DNA of 16,109 nucleotides. It comes from Podochytrium sp. JEL0797. Its lineage: Eukaryota; Chytridiomycota; Chytridiomycetes; Chytridiales; Chytriomycetaceae. The notes beneath the pieces are model-generated. The model was not told where the DNA came from. It did no database searches and saw only the letters and a program-made list of their open reading frames with translations. This document shows positions 8,622-16,109 of this stretch, piece by piece. The translations under genes were made by a program, and so were the position numbers. Numbering within the stretch: the first letter of the stretch is position 1; each line of letters opens with the position of its first letter. The stretch covers positions 1 through 16,109 of the forward strand of contig JADGJG010000586.1 of the NCBI GenBank assembly GCA_027596195.1, read 5' to 3'.

Positions 8622-9532
8622 TCAACTCTCCCCATCGCCCCGATGACGCATCCACCCGCGACCCACCCCAAACAACTTCATCTTCATCCCCAACATGACC
8701 GCAAACGTGCCCAACATAACCCCAAACACCACACTCCCCAACAAATTGGAATACGCGCCCTTGATCCCAAGCACCTCTCGCGGCACCTCCACCGCCAGCG
8801 CAACAAGCCCACACCCACACGACACAATTCCGTACCGCGCAATCGTGGTCAAACGCGCATCCGCGGGCTCACCAGGGACAACCTTCTTGCGCAGGAATTT
8901 GATGAAGCAATAGAGGGAGATGCAGTCGTACATAATCACGGCAATCCCGGCAACAGCACTCACCGCAAAGTAAACGAGTCCCAGCGTGGTTTCGATATCC
9001 GAGTCTTCAAAAACGACCCACAAAACAGCTGGGATGATTTGCGTCATGATGATGAAGGGGTAGATTCGCGTAAAGTGGCCCATGAAGATTTCGAGGAATG
9101 GGGAGACGTCGGCGACGACAGAAAAGGAGCGGCACCACGTGCATCCGACATCTAAAATACATTATTCATGAATATGTGGAATGGAAAAGAGGGGGGGGTG
9201 AAACACTCACAGCAAATTTCGCCGACACAGACGCCAAGGGCGGCCAATATTCTCGAAGTCTGTGTGCTAGCGCCTTCCTCTCGCCCAGCATCATAAGCAA
9301 AGCAAACCAGCAAGATAAACCACGCAATGCATCCCCCGAGCCAATACAAATTGAATACCGTGATCCCGCTTGTCCACAGGAACTTTTTTGATTCATCTTG
9401 ATTGGCCGGAATCTCGTGGCGAATCACGAACCACACAAACACGAGCAGCATATCAAATGCAATCAGGGCACCCACGGAACTGACGGCGATGGCGGCCACG
9501 TCCCAACTTGAAACTTGTGTTCCAGAATTCAT
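8622..9532 (-). CDS. Seven-transmembrane protein of unknown family, array copy A
   Basis: Exons 9532-9211 and 9151-8622 (59-nt intron, GTGAGT to TTTTAG, phase 1, splitting a Tyr codon) give 283 residues. Hydrophobic segments lie at about 14-37, 54-80, 95-122, 136-156, 163-192, 211-230 and 243-268. Basic residues sit in loops 1, 3 and 5 and in the tail (RHEIP...SKK, FTRIYP, FLRKKV, GRGWMRHR), and acidic ones between TM4 and TM5 (FEDSDIE). This predicts an outside N-terminus, seven passes and an inside C-terminus, the layout of a GPCR. Cys/Trp-rich GCTWCRSF in TM3 and YDCISLYCF in TM5 are conserved across the array. There is no signal peptide. I do not recognise the family; a receptor role is inference from topology and tandem expansion. 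The intron carries a C8 run on the sense strand. Confidence 0.8.
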
Positions 9533-9654
9533 ATAATTTGTTTGTTTGACTCATTTTTTCCCCGGCGCGTTCATTTTGTACGCCTGGGCGCGCGCAAATG
9601 AGGGTTGTGGAATCCAAAGGCGCAACAAAGGCGGTGGGCGCGCTTATTTCGTTG

Positions 9655-9720
9655 AACGAAGAGGGGGGGTGAAGAATACAACAAAGGTGAAAAAGGGGGT
9701 TTAGAATTCATGATTCTCTT
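9655..9720 (-). pseudogene. Relic 5' end of a further 7TM array copy
   Basis: GAATTCATGATTCTCT at 9704-9719 is identical over 16 bp to the start-codon region of copy C (12188-12203) and nearly identical to that of copy B. On the minus strand this is an ATG followed by the Asn-Ser codons that open copies A to C. After it the sequence no longer matches exon 1. A TTCACCCCCCCTCTTC stretch at 9659-9674 instead matches the start of the array intron. This suggests an old copy that kept its start and part of its intron and lost the exon body. Confidence 0.45.
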
Positions 9721-9774
9721 TTTAAAATAACCTTTCACATAGCACTGGGGTGTAGCGAATTCATTCATTCATTT

Positions 9775-9920
9775 TGGCGAATGGTTGTCGAAGTCGGAGA
9801 GCGGTCGCCGCTGCTTCCGCTGAGAATCCCACTCGCGGAATTCTCCTGAAATCCTTTCCATCTACAAGTTACAAGTGAAACGGCGTCAAAAAAATTGTCT
9901 GTCTGCACAAAAGAGACGTG
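9775..9920 (+). repeat. Imperfect inverted repeat, left arm
   Basis: Two blocks (about 9775-9838 and 9883-9920) match the reverse complement of 14268-14340 and 14177-14246 in the same order. Shared strings include GAAGTCGGAGAG, GTCGCCG, GAGAATCCC, GCGTCAAAAA and GTCTGCACAAAA. Small gaps separate them (a 7-nt gap inside the first block, about 30 nt between blocks). The arms bracket array copies B, C and D. Confidence 0.6.
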
Positions 9921-10188
9921 CCCCGGGTCGTTTAATTGCCGAGTTTCATTCTAATCATCCCATTTTTTTCAGTCCAATGAAAAATGGTGCGACGGGAGGG
10001 GCGAGGTCCTCGTGAATCTCGGAAACGCGCCTTCCCAAGATGCGAGAGCTGTCTCAAGCGTCTGAAAAAAGTTGAGCACAAGGGGAATTCTTTTCTCGAA
10101 GTGGATAAGTTTGGCGGACCATGAAATTCAATTCTTCGTTTTAGTTTATGTTCCGGATATTATGCTAAATGTAAATAAACCCAAAACA

Positions 10189-11099
10189 TCAACTCTCCCC
10201 ACCTCCCCGCTGCCGCATCCACCCGCGACCCGCCCCAAACAACACCATCTTCATCCCCAACATGACCGCAAACGTGCCCAACATAACCGCAAACACCACA
10301 CTCCCCAACAAATTGCTATACGCGCCCTTCATCCCCAAAACCTCTCGTGGCACCTCCACCGCCAGCGCGATAAGCCCGCACGCACAAGACACACTCCCAT
10401 ACCGCGCAATCGTGGTCAACCGCGGGTCCGCGGGCTCTCCAGGGATGACCTTCTTGTGTAGGAATTTGGTGAAACAGTAGAGGGAGATGCAGTCGTACAC
10501 AATCACGGCGAGTCCGGCAAGGGACGTGGAAGCGAAGTAAATGAATCCGAGGGCTGTTTGGAAATCCGAGTCTTGTAGGTATACCCACATGATAGCGGGG
10601 ATGATTTGGATCATGATGACGTACGGGTAGATTCGCGTAAAGTAGCCCATGAATTTTTCGAGGAATGGGGAGACTTCGGCAACGACGGAGAAGGAGCGGC
10701 ACCACGTGCATCCAATATCTAACAGTCATTTCTTCATTAATGTTCGGAATGGAAAAGTGGGGGGGTAGAGGTGAAACACTCACAACAAATTTCGCCAACA
10801 CAGATGGCAAGGGCGGCAGCTATGCTCGAAGCCGGTGAGACGACTTCTTTCGCAACATCATAGGCAAAGCAAACTAGCAAGATGAACCACGCGATGCAGC
10901 CCCCGAACCAATACAAATTGAACAACGTGATCCCGCTTGCCCACAGGAACTTTTTTGAGTCATCTTGATGGGATGGAATCTCGCGGCGAATCACGAACCA
11001 CACAAAGACGACAAGCATATCCAGTGCGATCAGGGCACTTACGGAGCTGACGGCGATGGCGGCCACGTCCCAACTTGAAACTTGGGTTACAGAATTCAT
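10189..11099 (-). CDS. Seven-transmembrane protein of unknown family, array copy B
   Basis: Exons 11099-10784 and 10718-10189 (65-nt intron, GTGAGT to CTGTTAG, phase 1 in the same Tyr codon as copy A) give 281 residues. The protein is co-linear with copy A throughout. It keeps VSSWDVAAIAVSS, KKFLW(A/T)SGIT, GCTWCRSFSVVAEVSPFLEKF, YDCISLYCF, KKVIPGEPADPRLTTIARYG and MLGTFAVMLGMKM. It differs mainly in the extracellular loop after TM2 (DVAKEVVSPASS versus DAGREEGASTQTS) and in TM4/TM5. That pattern, conserved inside loops and variable outside loop, would fit a ligand-facing receptor, but it is an impression by eye. The start is fixed by the shared Met-Asn-Ser. The 3' ends of copies A and B resemble each other most. 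Confidence 0.8.
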
Positions 11100-11331
11100 G
11101 ATTCTTAGGTGATTTTTGTTTCGACTTTTTTTGTGTGCTCAAATTATAGGGTTTATTTTCCCCCATTAAGTGATTGATGAAGAGCGTGAAGAATGTGAAA
11201 AACAGGATGCGAATTCCTTTTAGTTGTGAAAACTGACTACTCATGGCCGAAAAAATGGATCATGAAAAAATTCAGTTCTTCATTCAATGTTTTGGAGTTT
11301 CATGCATATAGTACAACCCAATCTCGTAATG

Positions 11332-12195
11332 TCAAATCTCCCCAGCAACCTGCCCGCGTCTCTTCCACCCGCGACCCGCTCCAAACAGCACCATCTTCAT
11401 CCCCAACATGACCCCAAACGTGGCCAACAAAAAAAAACACCACACTCCCCAACAAATTGTAATACGCGCCCTTGATCCCCAGAATCTCTCCCGGCACCAC
11501 CACCGTGTGGCCAACCTTGCGTCTGCGAGTTCTCCGGGGATGATCTTCTTGTGCAGGAATTCGATGAAGCAGTAGAGGGAGAGGCAGTCGTATATCATCA
11601 CTGCGATTCCTGCGACGGCGCTCACGGCAAAGTAAACGAGTTTAAGGGTTGTTTGGAAATCTGAGTCTTGCAGGAACACCCACATGCTGGCAGGGAATTT
11701 GGAGCATGATGAAGTAAGGGAAGATTTGGGTGAAGTGGGCCATGAAGATTTCGAGGAATGGGGAGACTTCGGCGATGACGGAAAAGGAGCGGTGCCACGT
11801 GCATCCGACATCTTTTTTTGTTACCTTTATATTGCGTAAATCAATATGTTGGAATGGGAAATGAATACTCTCACCAGGAAATTTCGCCGAGACAGGGCAA
11901 GATTAGCTATGATGCCCGAAGCCGGTGTGATTGCGCCTCGCCCTTGTGTTATGTCATAGGCAAAGCAAGCTAGTAAAATGAACCACGCGATGCAGCCACA
12001 GAGCCAATAAAAATTGAACTCCATGATCCCGCTTGCCCACAGGAACTTTTTGGAATCATCGTGATTGGATGGAATCTCGTGCCGAATCACGAACCACGCA
12101 AATACGAACAACATGGCAAGTGCAGTCAGGGCGCTGATGGAGCTGACAACGATGGCGGTCACGTCAGAATTTGAAACTTGGGTTCCTGAATTCAT
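11332..12195 (-). pseudogene. Decayed 7TM array copy C
   Basis: The gene keeps the array layout: ATG at 12195, exon 1 to about 11875, intron 11812-11874, exon 2 to the stop position 11332. The frame is broken in several places. Near the end of exon 1 the CVGEIC region has lost about 2 nt and the following frame misreads. Exon 2 lacks 2 nt near 11695 after TM4, about 50 nt around 11500 (the ICL3-TM6 junction, between the ADARL and VVPGEIL equivalents), and about 2 nt at an A9 run near 11430. The acceptor's pyrimidine context is now a run of A. Exon 2 is 480 nt against 530-533 in the intact copies. The remnants YDCLSLYCFIEFL and GVMLGMKMVLFGAGRGW show the origin. Copy D is its closest relative by the 3' flank and C-terminus. 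Confidence 0.75.
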
Positions 12196-13064
12196 GATTC
12201 TCTCTCGGAAATGGCGAGTCTCTGAAATTCTGCGGGATTGGACGGGCGGGACGAATTTTTTTTGCCTCCATTCTGATTCTGATTGGCTGCCACCGACATG
12301 AAGGGTCCCCAGCCTCACCCAAACACGGGAGACAAAAACCGACAACGGTATCAGGTACATTGCCTAGGCATATGATCATTCTGTTCAAGAGAGAGTTGGG
12401 TATCGACTCTTTGGCGAACTCTGGGTCGTGGCCGCTGAGGGGCTCATCATTCATCAGGGGATATTTCAAAACTGATGCAAGGGTATGAGGGATGAGAGGC
12501 GGGCGCGTGTCAGACGCCGAGTATCAATGGCTCAATCCCCCTTTTCTTTCCCTTGTAACTAAAAAGGAAGAAGCTTGGGAACGGAAAATCTTTCTGGCTG
12601 ACATGGCGTGCCGAATATCTTGCGTCCCACTTTTCATTCCCTCTTGTTTCACATTTGCATGACGAACTAAAAGGGGGGGGGGGGGATATTTCGGTCAAGC
12701 GTGGTGCCCGCCTTTACGCGACCCACCTCCCCGGACGTTTTTCCGAAAATCCAAAATCCAAAAAGGCTAAGCGCTGGTGTTCTTTTTTCCTCTTCATCAA
12801 AATAAAGTGTTGAGTGCACTGCCCGACCGGGCCCTAATTTTGGCGCGTCTCAAATTGCACCTGCAGAGAAAATAAATTGGCGAGCAAACAAAGGTTGCGG
12901 ACGAGAGAGCCAAAAGCTCAACGAGGTATTCATTTCGTTGATGAGGTGGGAATGCGAGCTCTTTTTTATATTCAAAAAAATGGGAATGGCCGAAAAACGG
13001 ACCATGAAATTCAGCTCTTCATTAATATTTTGTATATTATGCTACCACGACCCATTTCGTAATA
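12196..13064. other. Intergenic stretch between array copies C and D
   Basis: 869 bp with no supported gene. It holds a GATTGGCTG motif (CCAAT-type, 12281-12291) also seen upstream of copy D, a G13 run (12673-12685), the block at 12880-12955 resembling 9590-9665, and the shared 3'-flank block (12986-13024) next to copy D's end. An open minus-strand frame at 12164-12469 has no family likeness and overlaps copy C's promoter. Confidence 0.55.
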
Positions 13065-14001
13065 TTAAACCTCCCCAGCGACCTGCGCTTGTCTCTTCCA
13101 CCCGCGACCCGCTCCAAACAACACCATCTTCATCCCCAACATGACCCCAAACGTGCCCAACAAAATAGAAAACACAACACTTTCTAACAAATTGGTATAC
13201 GCGCCCTTGATCCCCAAAACCTCTCCCGGCACCACCACCGCGAGCGCCAAAAGCCCACACGCACACGACGCAATTCCGAACCGCGCGATCGTGGTCAACC
13301 GCGGGTCTGCGGACTCTCCCGGGATAACCTTCTTGTGCAGGAATTTGACGAAGCAGTAGAGGGAGAGGCAGTCGTATCCAATGATGGAGATTGCTGCCGC
13401 AATGACGGAGGCGAAGTAAATGGGTCCCAGGGTTGTTTGGATATCTGAATCTTGCAGGAAAATCCACATGACGGATGGGATGATTTGGAGCATGATAATG
13501 AAGGGGTAGATTCGATTGAAGTGGGTCATGAATTTTTCGAGGAAGGGGGAGACTTCGGCGATGACGGAAAAGGAACGGCACCACGTGCATCCAACATCTA
13601 AATTGAGTTCGTTATGTTATATTTATAATTATAATTGGAATGGAAAAGAGGGGGGGTGGTGTGAAACACTCACAGCAAATTTCGCCGACACAGGTGGCAA
13701 GGGCGGCCATTATGCTCGAAGTCGGTATGATGACGTCTTTCCCTTGCGCAACATTATAGGCAAAGCAAACGAGCAAGATGAACCACGCGATGCATCCCCC
13801 GAGCCAATACAAATTGAACAACGAGATCCCGCTTGTCCACAGGAACTTTTTTGAATCATCTTGATTTGACGGAATCTCGTGGCGAATCACGAACCATACA
13901 AACACGAGCAGCATACTAAGCGCAATCAGTGCACTGATGGAGCTGACGCCGATAGCGGCCACGTCCCAGCTTGAAACTGGGGTTCGAGAAGTTATCATCA
14001 T
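13065..14001 (-). CDS. Seven-transmembrane protein of unknown family, array copy D
   Basis: Exons 14001-13674 and 13597-13065 (76-nt intron, GTGAGT to TTTAG, same phase and codon as copies A and B) give 286 residues. Two adjacent ATGs (14001, 13998) are possible; the N-terminus MMITSRTPVSSWDVAA is slightly longer than Met-Asn-Ser of the other copies. Seven hydrophobic segments are kept, with GEIC|YVGCTWCRSFSV, HFNRIYPFIIML, YDCLSLYCFVKFLHKK and GAGRGWKRQ. The extracellular stretch after TM2 (NVAQGKDVIIPTSS) and TM5 (ASVIAAAISII) differ most. The intron carries a C7 run on the sense strand. The 14001 start is divergent from the membrane gene that begins near 14426. Confidence 0.8.
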
Positions 14002-14425
14002 ATATTTAGAACGAAATTGTTTTTTTATTATCCAATTGTGAACAGATTGGCTGTAATCTCAAAAACTTTGCTGTGAATGCACAATCAGAGTCTGATCGGG
14101 AAGACTCGTGGCGAGTGGGAACTGTCGCGAGGCGCAGGTTACCCAATTTGGTTTCCGTGGAATCCGAGAGTCGAGACACGTTTTTTTTGTGCAGACAGGA
14201 ATGAATAGGAGCTCTCCGGCTGTGTTCTGATTGTTTTTGACGCATCATAATTTATATGGAGTATTTGTGAGCGGGATTCTCAAGTCTCAACGGAAGTGGC
14301 GGCGACGGCTCTCCGACTTCAACAACAATTTCAATGCCAAAAGTATGTGGAGAAGGGAACTGGACGCGATCTCCCGGCTCCGATATTGAAGAATGCCAAC
14401 ATCACATTACGCAAGTTTATTGAAG
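14002..14425. other. Region between copy D and the next membrane gene
   Basis: 424 bp. It contains the right arm of the inverted repeat (about 14177-14340) and a GATTGGCTG CCAAT-type motif (14045-14053). A plus-strand open stretch without ATG (14251-14342) ends at a GTATGT donor; in phase it could be an upstream exon of the gene that follows. The same DNA is also open on the minus strand (ending TAA near 14250), so coding status is uncertain. Confidence 0.5.
14177..14340 (-). repeat. Imperfect inverted repeat, right arm
   Basis: Reverse-complement partner of 9775-9920, with two collinear blocks (14268-14340 and 14177-14246). The identity looks like about 80 percent by eye inside the blocks. 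Together with the left arm it encloses about 4.3 kb carrying copies B, C and D. Confidence 0.6.
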
Positions 14426-16109
14426 AAAAACGAAATGTGGACCGCTGAAAGAGGAACCACTCACTGCCGAGACATGGGTCGTAAGTAGGGAGCTTGTTTT
14501 ATGGGGGGATTGTTGCAGGATTGTTATCATAACCCCCCCGGGTTGTATTCGGCGAATTGCGGCGACGCCACTTTCACTATCAACAAAAATTTAATGACCG
14601 TAGCAACGGACAGCACGCCCATAGATGTCGTGAGTGTTGTTAAGGCACTAGGCACTGCCTTGCTAGCATACACTACTACATAGCTAGCTAATACTAATGT
14701 ACACACCAGCCCAGCACACCCCTCTACTTAGCAATCGGCTGCTACGCTGGACTCTGGCTCGTCTCCCTCGTGGCTGTGTTTGTGTTTACTCGGCGCGAGA
14801 GCACTGCGCTAAGGCGCGACATTGGCGGGCTGAGGCAGCGGCTCCTGGCTGCGCGCAGACACGACGAGGCGCTCCCTAGACACAAGGCCCTAGTGGTCCC
14901 TAGCACGCCCGACACCACCGGCCTAGTCCTTGCCCTAGCGCAAGGCGACGAAGTCCCTGGTCTCGATGATGCCGCACTGGCCCTGGGCGCCTTTGCTGTC
15001 GATGATCCAGAACACAAGGATGCTCTGCAAATTGCCTCCAATCTCCACCCACACAAATCCCTCCTCCTCCACGCCAAAGCGATCCCACGCATCCCGGGTC
15101 TCTGTCGCCGCATGCTCAACATCTCCTCGGCGAAATTCAACCCAAAAGATATTGACCAGGCCAGCAACCACCAACCTGGCTCCACGAACCACGCCCGCTT
15201 CGTTTCCCCGAAACCCCCCGTCTCCCCACTTGCCCAACGCGTTCACCGTCTCATCCTCGCCTCCATCGAAGCCGACCTCAAGGTCCTCGAGGCCCGCTTC
15301 AAACGCGACGCCGTGCGCTATCCTCCCATTGTGTTCACATTTATCGGTTTCCAGCTGCTCGCCATCTTTTTGTTTCTGTTTGGTTCCGGACTTAAGGGAT
15401 GGCCTGCTGGATTGCCCACCTTGTTGCTCGTGGCTTGTTCGACTTTGGGTCTCGAGATTCTGGTGGCTGTTTTGATTCGCGATTTGGTAACACACACTCC
15501 CCTTTCCCGATCCCTCGCTATACCCTCCTCCTGAACAAACTGACCCCCCTCACACACAGCTCACCGACCTCAAAGCTGAACGCGCCGTCCTCATCCTCTC
15601 CCTCACCCGCGTCCAATCCCGGTTCCCGTACCACCTCACATTCCACGCAACAACTTACACCCACGCCATGTCTCCCGCGGATTACCTCCTCCTTCCGTTT
15701 TTGGCCCCGTTCTGTTGGTGGGCTGTACCCCTTGCGAAGCGTGCGTTGTTGGGAGTGGATGAGAAGGGGGTGGGGAATACGCATGTCGAGGGTGGTGCGG
15801 GGGTGCCGAGGAGTCTTGGGGGTGGAGTTTTGGGGGGTGATGAAGAGGGGGGGAGGGAAGTAGAAGGGGGGTGGGAGGAAGTGAAGGTGGATGACAATGT
15901 TCAAGGGGGTGAAAAGATTCGGGCGTCCTTGTCGTCGAGTTCGATGCCTTGGACGGCGGATTCTGCGAGGTGGGTGATTCTGAATGGGACGCTGCGGCCG
16001 ACTGTGTGGCATGTGCGTGCTGAATTGAGGGTTCCCAAGAGTGGGGGGGATGAAGGAACTGCGTGGGAGGCTGGGTGTGGGGAGACGGGGATTGTGGTTG
16101 TGAGAGGGG
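14426..16109 (+). CDS. Multi-pass membrane protein of unknown family (5' end unresolved, 3' partial)
   Basis: The proposed exons are about 14426-14480, 14519-14629, 14710-15486 and 15560 to beyond 16109. All visible introns are GT-AG (38, 80 and 73 nt) with no stop in frame. The N-terminal part reads KCGPLKEEPLTAETWV|DCYHNPPGLYS then ANCGDATFTIN, a Cys-bearing, probably extracellular segment. Hydrophobic segments follow: YLAIGCYAGLWLVSLVAVFV; later YPPIVFTFIGFQLLAIFLFL and LPTLLLVACSTLGLEILVAV; then YLLLPFLAPFCWW in the last exon. A basic, Ala/Asp-rich cytosolic stretch of about 200 residues separates TM1 from TM2. The last exon ends in a Gly/Glu-rich low-complexity tract and a Trp-rich tail. 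The start codon is not found; an unspliced start at ATG 14501 (MGGLLQ) is the alternative. The family is not recognised. Confidence 0.6.

Larger units (their letters stand above)
9533..10188. other. Intergenic stretch between array copies A and B
   Basis: 656 bp without a confident gene. It holds, in order: a block (9590-9665) similar to 12880-12955; a relic 7TM gene start (9655-9720); one arm of an imperfect inverted repeat (9775-9920); a strong plus-strand splice-acceptor-like sequence (TTTTTTTCAG ending 9971) followed by a 46-codon open frame (9984-10124); and the 3'-flank block shared with copies C and D (10115-10140). It is best read as duplication debris. Confidence 0.6.

Noticed and set aside
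9571..9768. 65-codon minus-strand frame containing Met-Asn-Ser
   Set aside because: It is better read as the relic start of a 7TM copy. The rest is low-complexity Pro/Arg without the family motifs.
12164..12469. 101-codon minus-strand frame upstream of array copy C
   Set aside because: It overlaps copy C's start in another frame, has no family likeness, and lies where the promoter is expected.
12240..12860. Search for tRNA or other structured RNA genes in the longest gene-free stretch
   Set aside because: No A-box/B-box pair or cloverleaf was found by eye.
14251..14457. Plus-strand frame without ATG reading through 14343 to TGA near 14449
   Set aside because: It has no start codon. Its first part is better explained as a possible upstream exon ending at the GTATGT donor, and the rest conflicts with the frame needed for the downstream exon.

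Overview
The window looks like nuclear DNA of an early-diverging fungus, most likely a zoosporic chytrid. The evidence is short GT-AG introns (mostly 38 to about 220 nt), tight packing on both strands, a fungal-type LIS1/PAC1 and GGPP synthase, and lineage-specific F-box, BTB and multi-pass membrane genes. The taxonomic call is inference; no rRNA or marker gene is present. The left edge starts with 75 C residues and is probably a contig end.

Left part (about 1-5100), conserved eukaryotic genes. In order: the 5' exon of a putative secreted protein (minus); a 7-exon LIS1/PAC1 dynein regulator (minus); a 4-exon dienoyl-CoA isomerase of the ECH1 type (plus), divergent from PAC1 across only 38 bp; and a 7-exon geranylgeranyl diphosphate synthase (minus), convergent with ECH1. 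Exon chains were rebuilt by hand. Reading frame and protein similarity hold across every junction except the ECH1 3' end.

Middle part (5521-8500), lineage-specific genes. There is an F-box protein (plus). Two BTB-family paralogues follow head to tail (minus): a full-length gene and an 82-residue version lacking the BTB domain. The two share a 34-bp identical promoter block centred on a perfect 12-bp palindrome.

Right-middle part (8622-14001), a tandem array of four paralogous genes (all minus) for a membrane protein of about 283 residues. The predicted topology is seven transmembrane segments with an outside N-terminus, as in GPCRs. Three copies are intact and share one phase-1 intron at the same codon; the third is a decayed pseudogene. 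A relic of another copy's start, conserved 3'-flank blocks and an imperfect inverted repeat around copies B-D record repeated segmental duplication. I do not recognise the family; this array is the best candidate here for something undescribed.

Right end (about 14426-16109): a plus-strand gene for another unrecognised multi-pass membrane protein, with an unresolved 5' end and running off the window.

No rRNA, tRNA, CRISPR or recognisable transposase was seen.
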